Positions 49,798-58,339 of a stretch of 64,000 nucleotides of DNA are shown here, one piece after another (positions within the stretch are counted from its first letter, which is position 1; each line of letters begins with the position of its first letter). Location: NCBI GenBank assembly GCA_963753185.1, contig CAVWBO010000007.1, positions 1,116,001-1,180,000 of the forward strand. The letters are read 5' to 3'. The notes beneath the pieces are model-generated. The model worked only from the letters and a program-made list of their open reading frames with translations. It did not search any database and was not told where the DNA came from. Source of the stretch: SZUA-442 sp963753185 (GTDB lineage: Bacteria > Actinomycetota > Acidimicrobiia > Spongiisociales > UBA5794). A program made the position numbers and the translations under genes.

Positions 49798-50052
49798 CGA
49801 CCAACCTCCCACCCTTGTGTACGTGTCGTCGCCGGGGGAGGCAGTCCTCAGGGAGGTGCAGCCCACCCCTACACGTGTCAGCCTACCCGAGCGCGTGACC
49901 CCTGTGATGTGCGGTGGGGTAACGAATTCGCGGTTTCGTAGCATCCGCAGTTTGGGCGCCCATGCCCTGTCGTTGACTAGTCATAACCCTCAAGCCGTGA
50001 TGCCCTCGATCCGATATCGCACTGAGTAGTGCCGCGTCCTCCAAGGTGTCCC

Positions 50053-52761
50053 ATGGACTTCCAGAACGATCCAGAGCTCGACCGTCTGTTCAAGGACGAG
50101 CTCGACGAGCGTGCTGCCTCGCTCGCAGACGGCGCACGTGCGATGGCTGCTGGAGAGCTGACCTCCGAGCTCACGGGTCGAATGCTCCGGGAAGGCCACA
50201 CGATCAAGGGAACCGGGCGTGTGATGGGGTACGAGGGCATCGCCCGTGGGGGGGAGACGTGTGAGCTCGTGTGGCGTTGGGTACAGGCGGGCGACCTCGC
50301 TCCATCGTCCATGCTCGCCCGCACACTCGAGCACCTCGCCCAGGCGATTCCGGCAGCTCTCGGCGGAGGTGATCACGACATCTCCGTGGCCATCGACACC
50401 GTCCGTGCCCTGATCGCCGATCCCGGTCTCGTCTCGCAGCTCCCTGAACCGCTGTTCCTCGACGACGAGGCACCACAGGCCGAGCCCAGCGGGGAGATCG
50501 TCGAGCTGCATGTGGAGCCTCTGGAGGTCGAGACTCCTGCGGACCCGGAGCCCGTCGCGGAGACGGAGGCGGAGGCGGAGGTCGTCCCATCCGATGGCAC
50601 ACCGGAGACGGAGGACCAGGTCGAAGCCATCGGCACGATCGGCGCCGCCGAGCCGGGGACGTCCGTGGAATCCCGTTCACGCGGGACCGAGCATCTCTCC
50701 GATGTCGCGGCGACGCTCGACCAGATCGAGCGGTCGATCGACGCCGAGAAGGAGCAGGGACGGAGTCCGGCCAGCGAACCCACCCTCACAGAAAGTGCTG
50801 TGGAAGCTCTGGACCCTGTCGAGTCATTGGACCCTGTCGAAGTGTCCGATCCCGTCGATACGTCCGATCCTGTCGAGGCGTCGGACACCGTCGAGGCGTC
50901 GGACACTGTCGCGGCCTCCGACACCGATGACGGTCCCCTGGTGTTCGAACCGGGACCGGACGGCAGACTGCCGACGCCGGTTATCACCTACGAGATCGTG
51001 AGTACGGCGTTTGCGTCCTCCTCCCCTTCCGCGACCCAGCCGCCGGCGTCACAGGGCATCCATGTGCCCCCGAGTCTCTCCGTTGTCGAACAGGCGACAT
51101 CCGTCCTCGACCCCGAGGCCGGAGCCGTGTACGACCTCGGCGGCCTTGTGGGCGCCGTGGAGACATGGGCGACGGAGGAGTCCGTCCCCGTCAATGCCGG
51201 ACGGCTGTTCCGGATGATCAACGATGTTGCTGCCTTGCGCATCGACCTCGAATCGGCGATGAGCCAGGCAACCCACGTCCTCCAGGGTGCGCAGGGCATT
51301 TCGGCAGCGGCAATGGAGGGGTCCCTCGAGGCGCTCGAAACCGTCCGCAGGGCGAGTGTGGACCTCGAAGGCGCCGCCCTCGGTCTCACCGCGACGCCGC
51401 TCTCGGGGGTCACGTCGACGCTTCCGCAGCTGACGAAGTACCTCTCCAAGAAGGTGCAAAGGGACGTGGATCTCGTCATCGAGGGTGAGGAGACACCTGT
51501 CGATCGGCAGCTCGTCGACCGCATCGGTGAGGTGATACGCCAGCTCGTCGTCAACGCGGTGGCCCACGGCATCGAGTCGCCCGTCGAGCGGGCGGCGACG
51601 GGCAAGGCGTCCCAGGGACTCGTGACTGTCTCGCTCAGCCGCAACGCCGAGCACATCCAGATCGTCGTGAGCGACGACGGCGCAGGCATCGACTGGAAGG
51701 CTGTTCGCGAGACCGCCATCGCCCGTGGCCTCGTGAGCGAGGATCCAACCACCGAGGACCTCCGCAGCATCCTGTACTCATCAGGGTTCTCGACCGACCC
51801 GGGTGTGACAGAGTTCACCGGTGACGGTGAGGGGCTCGCTCGTGTCACCGAGATCGTGGAGCAGGTGTTCGGAACGATGACGCTCGACTCGACTCCGAAC
51901 CGTGGCACGACCTTCGTCGTCACGATGCCCGCCCACCGTGCCCTCCAGAGCGCACAGATCTTCTCGGCAGGCGGGCGGTCATGGGGCATCCCCGCATCCT
52001 CGGTTTCGGACGTCGTCGGCCTCCCAGAGGTGTCCATCGTGGTGAATGAGCGTGGCAGCTTCATCGTGCGCGGTGACGAGTCGATTCCCTACTCATCGTT
52101 CGCCACCGTCGTGGGGCTCGACGTCGAAGGCCTGCCATCACAGGTGTTGATCATCCAGAGCCCGACGGGTCGCATCGCCCTCGCCGTCGACGACGTGTCG
52201 GACCTCCGGCAGGTGGCCACGAAGGACCTGAGTCCGCTGCTGAGCGGATCGTCGTCTGTGGTCTCGGGCGTCGCCCTCCTCGGAGGGGACGAGACCGTGA
52301 TGCTCGTCGACGCCGGCCGGCTCGCAGACAAGATGCGAGACGTCGAGGTTCGACCTGTGGGACCCGTCCACTCTGTGCTCGTCGTCGACGACAGCCAGGG
52401 AGTCAGACAGGTCGTTTCTGGCGTCCTGGCGTCCCACGGGTTCTCAACCCTGTCCGCGGGGAGTGTCTCGGACGCGCTCGCCGTGCTCGCAAAGCACAGC
52501 GTCGATGCCCTCGTTGTCGACTTCTCGATGCCGCGAGCCGACGGCGTCGCCCTCGTCCACATGGTGCGTCAACGGTACGGGGACATTCCTGTCGTCATGC
52601 TCTCAGGGGTCGCATCGGACGAGGACCGGACCCGAGCCGAACGGGCTGGCGCCGATGCGTTCTTCGACAAGGCGGACTTCGCAAAGGGCGCCCTCGTCGA
52701 CAAGCTCAGGGAGCTGATTGCAACCGAACCGGCGGACGTGGAGGCCGGTATCGCGAGCTGA
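50053..52761 (+). CDS. orphan CheA-like hybrid histidine kinase with receiver domain
   Basis: The 902-residue protein has, in order: an Hpt domain with phosphorylatable H49 ('REGHTIKGTGRVMGYEGI'), a long acidic linker including six DPVE-type repeats, a dimerisation region, and an HATPase domain ('LVVNAVAHGIESPVERA', 'VSDDGAGIDW', 'GDGEGLARVTEIVEQVFG'). A CheW-like coupling domain ('FSAGGRSWGIPASSVSDVVGLPEV', split) and a C-terminal receiver with D823 ('LVVDFSMPRADG') and K873 follow. No other chemotaxis gene is near. It may control a non-flagellar output. ATG 50053 follows AAGGTG. Confidence 0.85.
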   Translation: MDFQNDPELDRLFKDELDERAASLADGARAMAAGELTSELTGRMLREGHTIKGTGRVMGYEGIARGGETCELVWRWVQAGDLAPSSMLARTLEHLAQAIPAALGGGDHDISVAIDTVRALIADPGLVSQLPEPLFLDDEAPQAEPSGEIVELHVEPLEVETPADPEPVAETEAEAEVVPSDGTPETEDQVEAIGTIGAAEPGTSVESRSRGTEHLSDVAATLDQIERSIDAEKEQGRSPASEPTLTESAVEALDPVESLDPVEVSDPVDTSDPVEASDTVEASDTVAASDTDDGPLVFEPGPDGRLPTPVITYEIVSTAFASSSPSATQPPASQGIHVPPSLSVVEQATSVLDPEAGAVYDLGGLVGAVETWATEESVPVNAGRLFRMINDVAALRIDLESAMSQATHVLQGAQGISAAAMEGSLEALETVRRASVDLEGAALGLTATPLSGVTSTLPQLTKYLSKKVQRDVDLVIEGEETPVDRQLVDRIGEVIRQLVVNAVAHGIESPVERAATGKASQGLVTVSLSRNAEHIQIVVSDDGAGIDWKAVRETAIARGLVSEDPTTEDLRSILYSSGFSTDPGVTEFTGDGEGLARVTEIVEQVFGTMTLDSTPNRGTTFVVTMPAHRALQSAQIFSAGGRSWGIPASSVSDVVGLPEVSIVVNERGSFIVRGDESIPYSSFATVVGLDVEGLPSQVLIIQSPTGRIALAVDDVSDLRQVATKDLSPLLSGSSSVVSGVALLGGDETVMLVDAGRLADKMRDVEVRPVGPVHSVLVVDDSQGVRQVVSGVLASHGFSTLSAGSVSDALAVLAKHSVDALVVDFSMPRADGVALVHMVRQRYGDIPVVMLSGVASDEDRTRAERAGADAFFDKADFAKGALVDKLRELIATEPADVEAGIAS
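50812..50919 (+). repeat. 18-base tandem repeats coding an acidic linker
   Basis: Six units of about 18 bases encode DPVESL, DPVEVS, DPVDTS, DPVEAS, DTVEAS and DTVAAS in the linker of the CheA-like kinase. The pattern suggests copy-number change by slippage. Confidence 0.8.
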
Positions 52762-52793
52762 GGGACTGCCGATCGCCGCAGGTCGACGGTCGG

Positions 52794-52799
52794 TACACT
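52794..52799 (+). promoter_or_regulatory. -10 box of a leaderless helicase mRNA
   Basis: TACACT ends 8 bases before ATG 52808. Confidence 0.45.
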
Positions 52800-52807
52800 C
52801 GCTTGGC

Positions 52808-54016
52808 ATGTCCGAGTCGCCCCTGTTCGTGTCCCTGAACCCGACCCAACGAGAAGCCGTCGCGGCCACCGAGGGTCCTGTCCTCGTCGTCGCCGGTGCC
52901 GGCTCAGGCAAGACACGCGTCCTCACCTATCGGATCGCCCACATGGTCCGCGACCTGAACGTCTCCCCGTACGAGATCCTCGCCATCACCTTCACGAACA
53001 AGGCGGCAGGCGAGATGAAGCGCAGGGTCGAGATGCTCGTCGGAAGGGTCGCGCAGGACATGTGGGTGTCGACGTTCCATTCCGCGTGCGTCCGCATACT
53101 GCGCCAGGAGGTCGGCAGGTTCGGATATCGCACGTCGTTCACGATCTACGACGAGGCCGACTCGAACCGACTGATCACGATGTGCATCAAGGACCTCGAC
53201 CTCGACCCCAAGCGTTTTCCACCGCGACAGATCAAGGCGGCCATCTCGAAGGCGAAGAACGAGCTCGTCGACCACGAAACCTTCGCCTCGCGTGATTCGG
53301 GCTACTACCACGAGAAGGCATCCGACATCTATCGGTTGTACCAGCAGCGGCTTGTCGAGGCATCAGCCCTCGACTTCGACGACATCCTCAAACTGACGGT
53401 TGAGCTGTTCCAGGCCTTCCCGGACGTGCTGGAACGTTGGCAGAACCGCTTCCGCTACATCCTCGTCGACGAGTACCAGGACACGAACCATGCCCAGTAC
53501 ATGCTGGTGAAGTTGCTCGCGGGTCGACATCGCAACATCTGCGTGGTCGGGGACTCGGATCAGTCGATCTACGCGTTCCGCGGTGCGGACATGCGCAACA
53601 TCATGGAGTTCGAGAAGGACTATCCAGACGCCAGGATCGTCCTCCTCGAGCAGAACTACCGGTCGACCCAGACGATCCTCGACGCAGCGAACGCCGTGAT
53701 CTCGAACAACGTGGGCCGAAAGCCGAAGCGATTGTGGACCGACCAGGGCGAGGGCGAGAGCATCGTCGTGTTCGAGGCAGAGGACGAGCACGAGGAGGCT
53801 GCGTACATCGCCGAGGAAATCGCTCGGCTGCAGGATCTCGGGAAGCGACTCGAGGATGTCGCGGTCTTCTATAGGACGAACGCGGCAGTCGCGCGTCATC
53901 GAGGAGCTCTTCGTCCGCTTCGGTGTGACCTACCAGGTGGTGGGAGGTCTCAAGTACTACGACCGCCGGGAAGTCAAGGATGCACTCGCGTACCTTCGAG
54001 CCGTCGTGAACCCTGA
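52808..54016 (+). CDS. pcrA: UvrD/PcrA-type DNA helicase, N-terminal part (frameshifted)
   Basis: This is a superfamily 1 helicase for repair and replication restart. The in-frame part covers motif I 'AGAGSGKTRVL', Ia 'ILAITFTNKAA', II 'ILVDEYQDTN', III 'VGDSDQSIYAFRGAD', and motif IV 'EQNYRST' up to 'VAVFYRTNA' (about residue 358). An extra G at 53884-53885 then shifts the frame, leaving an unrelated tail to 54016. The rest lies in the +2 frame (53886-54989). ATG 52808 sits 8 bases after a TACACT box; the longer frame start at 52718 is not supported. Confidence 0.85.
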   Translation: MSESPLFVSLNPTQREAVAATEGPVLVVAGAGSGKTRVLTYRIAHMVRDLNVSPYEILAITFTNKAAGEMKRRVEMLVGRVAQDMWVSTFHSACVRILRQEVGRFGYRTSFTIYDEADSNRLITMCIKDLDLDPKRFPPRQIKAAISKAKNELVDHETFASRDSGYYHEKASDIYRLYQQRLVEASALDFDDILKLTVELFQAFPDVLERWQNRFRYILVDEYQDTNHAQYMLVKLLAGRHRNICVVGDSDQSIYAFRGADMRNIMEFEKDYPDARIVLLEQNYRSTQTILDAANAVISNNVGRKPKRLWTDQGEGESIVVFEAEDEHEEAAYIAEEIARLQDLGKRLEDVAVFYRTNAAVARHRGALRPLRCDLPGGGRSQVLRPPGSQGCTRVPSSRREP

Positions 54017-54989
54017 CGACCAGGTCTCCCTCAAGCGGATCATCAATGCTCCCAAGCGTTCGATCGGCGACACCTCGGTTGCCCATGTCGACCGTCATGC
54101 CGAGGCGAACGGCATGACCTTCATGGAGGCGCTTCGGGAGGCCAGGGACATCCATGCCCTCACGACGAGGGCCCAGAACGCGATCCTCGACTTCGTCGCC
54201 CTGATGGACATCCTCGCCATCAAGGCATCGAGCGGTCCTGGTGCCGCCGTCGATGCCGTCCTCAACGACACCGGATACCTCGATGCGATACGGGCCGAGC
54301 GAACGATCGAGGCAATGGGCAGGGAGGAGAACCTGAGGGAGCTCCTGAGTGCAGCCGCCGAGTTCGAGGAGACAGGACCCGCGTCCATGGGCCCAGCCGA
54401 TTGGGACGCCCTCGACGGAATCGCAAAGCTCGAGATGTTCCTCGAGGCGATCAGCCTGGTGACGGACCTCGATGGAATCGACGATTCCGACGCTGTCACG
54501 CTCATGACGCTCCACAACGCGAAGGGCCTCGAGTTCCCCGCTGTCTTCCTCACCGGGCTCGAGGACGGGGTCTTCCCGCACATGCGCGCCCTCGGTGACC
54601 CGCGGGAGCTCGAAGAGGAGCGCAGACTGTGTTACGTCGGGGTCACCAGGGCCGAGGAGCGCCTCTACCTGACAAGGGCGTGGAGCAGGAACCTGTGGGG
54701 ACAGAACAACTACAACGGCCCTAGCCGGTTCCTCGGCGAGATCCCTGACCACCTCACGTCAACGGCGAAACGGACACGGCGGAGCAGGACCCTCGAAGCC
54801 CGATCTCCCGTGGCAACGGTATCCGACTCCGACATCGAGTCAGGAGACCGGGTGCGCCACTCGCACTGGGGCGAGGGGACCGTACGCGAGATCGTCGGGA
54901 CAGGAGATCGCGCCGAAGCGGTCGTCGTGTTCAACGGTCACGGTGCCAAGCGGCTGCTCCTTGCGTGGGCACCCCTCGAGAAGGTCTGA
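53856..54989 (+). CDS. pcrA: UvrD/PcrA-type DNA helicase, C-terminal part (frameshifted)
   Basis: The frame gives 377 residues, of which those from 'QSRVIEELFVRFGVTYQVVGG' (53886) onward are helicase. They contain motif V 'VTLMTLHNAKGLEFPAVFL' and motif VI 'RRLCYVGVTRAEERLYLT', then the C-terminal 'DRVRHSHWGEGTV' Tudor-like region that in PcrA binds RNA polymerase. With one base removed at 53884-53885 the joined gene (52808-54989) encodes about 726 residues, the normal UvrD/PcrA length. A functional split protein is unlikely, because the second part has no start signal. Confidence 0.85.
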   Translation: MSRSSIGRTRQSRVIEELFVRFGVTYQVVGGLKYYDRREVKDALAYLRAVVNPDDQVSLKRIINAPKRSIGDTSVAHVDRHAEANGMTFMEALREARDIHALTTRAQNAILDFVALMDILAIKASSGPGAAVDAVLNDTGYLDAIRAERTIEAMGREENLRELLSAAAEFEETGPASMGPADWDALDGIAKLEMFLEAISLVTDLDGIDDSDAVTLMTLHNAKGLEFPAVFLTGLEDGVFPHMRALGDPRELEEERRLCYVGVTRAEERLYLTRAWSRNLWGQNNYNGPSRFLGEIPDHLTSTAKRTRRSRTLEARSPVATVSDSDIESGDRVRHSHWGEGTVREIVGTGDRAEAVVVFNGHGAKRLLLAWAPLEKV

Positions 54990-54990
54990 G

Positions 54991-55764
54991 TCACACAGGC
55001 TCGAGGCGCTGATCCGGTGTGAAGGCGCGCCGCGCCGAAACCAGTGCCACGACAACCGTCGAAACGGCGACCGATCCCAGGACCAGGTACATCACGACCA
55101 GTTGGATGATGGCCGCTTCGAACGGTTCCACGCCCGCGATCAGGAGGCCCGTGAACGCTCCCGGGAGGGCGATCAACCCGACGACCTTGGTTCGCTCGAT
55201 CTGGGGAATGAGGCTCACGCGGGTCGCCTCCGCGACGATGTAGCGCGTCGAACGGCGAGCGTCGATGCCGAGCGCCAGCATGCCTTCGATGACGAGGCGA
55301 CCGTCGGATAGCTGTTTGCGGACCTGGTCTGCAGCGAGCACCGTCGCAGGGAGGACGTTCCCGATCGTGATTCCCGCGACCACGATCGCCTGGATCGGTT
55401 CGAGCGGGAGCACGCCGAAGCCGAACACCACCATGAGTGAGAGGGCCGTCGAGGCCGAGATCGCCAGGGCAGCGGGAAGGATCAGTGAGGTTCGACCCGC
55501 CCGTGCGCCAACCGATCTCGCTGCGACGATCACCATTCCGACGATCCACACGGGTGCGAGGAAGTCATCCCATTCCGTATCGACGATGAGCGTCAGGACG
55601 ATGCCGACCGCGACGAGCTGGACCGCAGCACGAGCGGACGCCCACGCCATGGACCGCTCGGCGCCGAGGCCCAGCCAACGCGACACCCCCATCGCAACGG
55701 CTACAAGGACGAGCGATGCGGCGAGGACAACGAGTGGGCTCGTGTCGAGGATCGATGCTTCCAT
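54991..55764 (-). CDS. fetB: FetB/UPF0014-type iron export permease
   Basis: The 257-residue integral membrane protein fits the FetB/YbbM family. It has about seven spans and the conserved 'ARAAVQLVAVGIVL', 'ITIGNVLPATVLAADQVRKQL' and 'PGAFTGLLIAGVEPFEAAIIQLVVMYLVLGSVAV', partly quoted. In E. coli the partner is the ATPase FetA (YbbL); no ATPase is adjacent here. ATG 55764 is divergent from the shikimate-kinase-like gene, whose start lies 55 bases away. Confidence 0.85.
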   Translation of the reverse strand: MEASILDTSPLVVLAASLVLVAVAMGVSRWLGLGAERSMAWASARAAVQLVAVGIVLTLIVDTEWDDFLAPVWIVGMVIVAARSVGARAGRTSLILPAALAISASTALSLMVVFGFGVLPLEPIQAIVVAGITIGNVLPATVLAADQVRKQLSDGRLVIEGMLALGIDARRSTRYIVAEATRVSLIPQIERTKVVGLIALPGAFTGLLIAGVEPFEAAIIQLVVMYLVLGSVAVSTVVVALVSARRAFTPDQRLEPV

Positions 55765-55806
55765 GGTTCGCCGATTGTCGCACGTCCGGTTCACCTGACG
55801 GATCGG

Positions 55807-55812
55807 TAGCGT
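55807..55812 (+). promoter_or_regulatory. -10 box of a leaderless shikimate-kinase-like gene
   Basis: TAGCGT ends 6 bases before ATG 55819. Confidence 0.45.
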
Positions 55813-55818
55813 CACGTC

Positions 55819-56322
55819 ATGCGTGCCGACCACAACCCGATCGTGCTGATCGGGCCCATGGGTGCGGGTAAGACGACGATCGGGGCGCGTCTCGCGGCCA
55901 GGCTCGAGCTGCCGTTCGTCGACTCCGATGCCTTGATCCTCGCGAACCTCGGCGAGACGGGGGCGATGATCGCACAGCGACGGGGTGTGGAGGCGCTCCA
56001 TCGCATCGAGCTCACCGTCTGCCTCGGCGTTCTCGATCGTGGCGTGCCGTTGGTCTTCGCTGCAGCCGAGAGCGTCATCGAGTCCGACGAGGCCCGAACG
56101 CGGCTGGCGGGGGCGTTCACGGTCTGGATCGACGCCGATCCTGCCGTGCTCGTTGACAGGAGGAATCCCGCCGACCATCGACGGTCGATGGATCAGGTCG
56201 AGTTCGTCGAGCGTCGTGCATCGAGGGACGCACTGCTGAGGTCGTGCACGGTGGTCAGGGTCGACACGACCGAGGTCATGGTCGAGGACGCCGTCCAGAC
56301 GATCCTCGACGGGCTCGCCTGA
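55819..56322 (+). CDS. shikimate kinase-like protein lacking the GGG motif
   Basis: The 167-residue protein has the shikimate-kinase P-loop 'LIGPMGAGKTTIG' and 'LPFVDSDALI' (Mg2+/shikimate Asp). Where shikimate kinases have 'TGGGAV' it reads 'VFAAAESVIES', and the LID Arg 'RP' region reads 'VDRRNPADHRRS'. With the shikimate-binding Gly triplet missing, it is probably a divergent P-loop kinase of unknown substrate rather than AroK. It is not near other aro genes. Confidence 0.7.
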   Translation: MRADHNPIVLIGPMGAGKTTIGARLAARLELPFVDSDALILANLGETGAMIAQRRGVEALHRIELTVCLGVLDRGVPLVFAAAESVIESDEARTRLAGAFTVWIDADPAVLVDRRNPADHRRSMDQVEFVERRASRDALLRSCTVVRVDTTEVMVEDAVQTILDGLA

Positions 56323-56426
56323 ACCGTGCCTGTGGTTCCCGCAGGTCGATATCGTTGAGCACCGTGCGCGGATACCCGATATTGGAGTCCCACGAACGAT
56401 GCCGCACGCACTGACGAGGAGTCGAA

Positions 56427-57420
56427 GTGTCAACAGCGATCATCGAGGCAGAGGGCCTGGCGAAGTCATTCGGCGACGTCGACGCCCTCAAAGGTGTCGA
56501 CCTCACGGTCGAGGCAGGTACGGTCTTCGGGCTCCTCGGTCCCAACGGGGCTGGCAAGACCACCACGGTGCGAATCCTCACCACCCTGCTTGCGCCGGAC
56601 ACGGGGTGGGCGCGGGTGGCCGGATACGACGTCGTCACGCAGCGTGGGCCACTTCGTCGTGAGATCGGGCTGGCCGGACAGTATGCAGCCGTCGACGAGA
56701 TCCTCACCGGGCGCGAGAACCTGATCATGGTCGGCAGGCTGTATCGGTTGGCGATCGCCGAGGCAAAGGCTCGCGCTGACGAGATCCTGGAACGATTCGA
56801 CCTCACCGACGCCCGTGACCGACAGGTCAAGACGTACTCGGGGGGTATGAGGCGAAGGCTCGACCTCGCAGCCAGCCTCGTCGGCCGTCCGCAGGTCCTG
56901 TTCCTCGACGAGCCGACGACCGGACTCGACCCGAGGAGTCGACTCGGGCTCTGGGACTTCATCGAGGATCTCGTCGCGGAAGGTACGACCCTTCTCCTGA
57001 CCACCCAGTACCTCGAGGAGGCGGATCGACTCGCCAATAGGATCGCCGTGATCGACCATGGCACCGTGATCGCCGAAGGGACGAGCGCCGATCTCAAGGG
57101 GACGATCGGCGGCGACGTCCTCGAGCTCGAGCTGGCGGATCCGAGCCAGCTCGAGGCGGCTGTGTGCCGCACTCGCCGGCATGTGCTGCGGAGAACCGAC
57201 CATCGAGCATCTGACCACGACGGTGAGGATTCCCGTCGAGTCGGCCGTCGGCACCATCACCGACGCCGTGCGCAGGATCGACGCGGCCGGCATCGGGCTC
57301 GTCGACATCGCCGTTCATCGTCCGACCCTCGACGACGTGTTCCTCAGCCTGACGGGTGAGCACGTGGAGCAGCCGACCGACAACGGTTCGCCGAGGGACC
57401 ACTCGAGGAGTCGTTCGTGA
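56427..57420 (+). CDS. DrrA-type ABC exporter ATPase, frameshifted near its end
   Basis: The gene encodes a ~330-residue ATPase of daunorubicin-resistance type exporters. It has Walker A 'GLLGPNGAGKTTTVRIL', Q-loop 'GLAGQYAAVDEILTGRENL', signature 'YSGGMRRRLDLAASLVG', Walker B 'VLFLDEPTTGLDPRSR' and 'TTQYLEEADRLANRI'. After 'SQLEAAV' (57164) one extra base (T57165) shifts the frame; as written the open frame ends at 57359. The true C-terminus, 'RPTLDDVFLSLTGEH', the DrrA family hallmark, is read in the other frame to 57420. GTG 56427 has GGAG upstream. It overlaps the permease by four bases (GTGA). Confidence 0.82.
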
Positions 57421-58238
57421 CCGCCTCGACCGCGCCGTCGCCCCCGCCCGTGGCCGAACACACCGGCACGGGTCCGATCTGGGTCGTCCTCGACACCCTG
57501 GTCATCATGCGGAGGAACCTGCTCAAGTACGTCAGGGTTCCCACGCTCCTCGTGTTCTCGACGGTCCAGCCCATCATCTTCGTGCTGTTGTTCGCATTCG
57601 TCTTCGGCGGCGCGATCACCCTGCCGGGGATCGACTACATCGACTTCCTCATGGCTGGCATCTTCATCCAGACATCGGTGTTCGGCTCGACGAACACCGG
57701 CATCGGGCTCGCCGAGGACATGCAAAGGGGGCTCATCGACCGATTCCGGTCCCTCCCCATGAGTCGTTCCGCCGTGCTCGCCGGTCGCACACTCTCGGAC
57801 TCGGTGAGGAACCTCTTCGTCGTGTCGCTGATGGTCGCCGTCGGCTATCTCATCGGGTTCAACTTCCAGAACGGCTTCCTCAATGCCGTCTTCGCCATCG
57901 TGCTGGTCATGTTGTTCGGCTACGCGTTCACCTGGATCTCAGCCACGATCGGGCTGGCCATCAAGGACGTCGAGTCCGTCCAGGCGGCCAGCTTCATCTG
58001 GCTGTTCCCGCTCACCTTCGCGTCGTCGGCCTTCGTGCCGGTCGAGACCATGCCCGATTGGCTGGCATGGTTCGCCCGCAACAACCCTGTCACCCATGCC
58101 GTGAACGGCGCTCGCTACCTCATCCTCGGCGAGCCATGGGGGTTCCAGGTCGACGTCTTCAAGGCCCTCGCATGGGTGGTCGTCCTGCTCGCCGTGTTCA
58201 TGCCCCTCGCCGTTGGACGGTATCGCAAGGCGGTGTGA
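57417..58238 (+). CDS. DrrB-type ABC-2 exporter permease
   Basis: The 273-residue protein has six hydrophobic spans and the ABC-2 pattern 'LRTLSDSVRNL'-like 'AGRTLSDSVRNLFVVSLMVAVGYLIGF', split, and 'FPLTFASSAFVPVETMPDWLAWFARNNPVTHAVNGAR', the DrrB hallmark. It pairs with the upstream ATPase to export a lipid- or drug-like compound. GTG 57417 overlaps the ATPase stop. The gene is intact although the ATPase is frameshifted. Confidence 0.9.
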   Translation: MTASTAPSPPPVAEHTGTGPIWVVLDTLVIMRRNLLKYVRVPTLLVFSTVQPIIFVLLFAFVFGGAITLPGIDYIDFLMAGIFIQTSVFGSTNTGIGLAEDMQRGLIDRFRSLPMSRSAVLAGRTLSDSVRNLFVVSLMVAVGYLIGFNFQNGFLNAVFAIVLVMLFGYAFTWISATIGLAIKDVESVQAASFIWLFPLTFASSAFVPVETMPDWLAWFARNNPVTHAVNGARYLILGEPWGFQVDVFKALAWVVVLLAVFMPLAVGRYRKAV

Positions 58239-58339
58239 CGGGACTTCCGCTTCCCGGGATCGCATGGGCGCACGGACGCCCGTATCGTTCGGTGGACCGT
58301 GGATCCGTCCGCCGTGCGTGATCCGGAGTGAGGTGCGAC

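Noticed and set aside
52808..57420. Programmed frameshifting in the helicase and DrrA
   Set aside because: Neither site has a slippery heptamer or a following pseudoknot. Three +1 bases close together fit assembly errors better.
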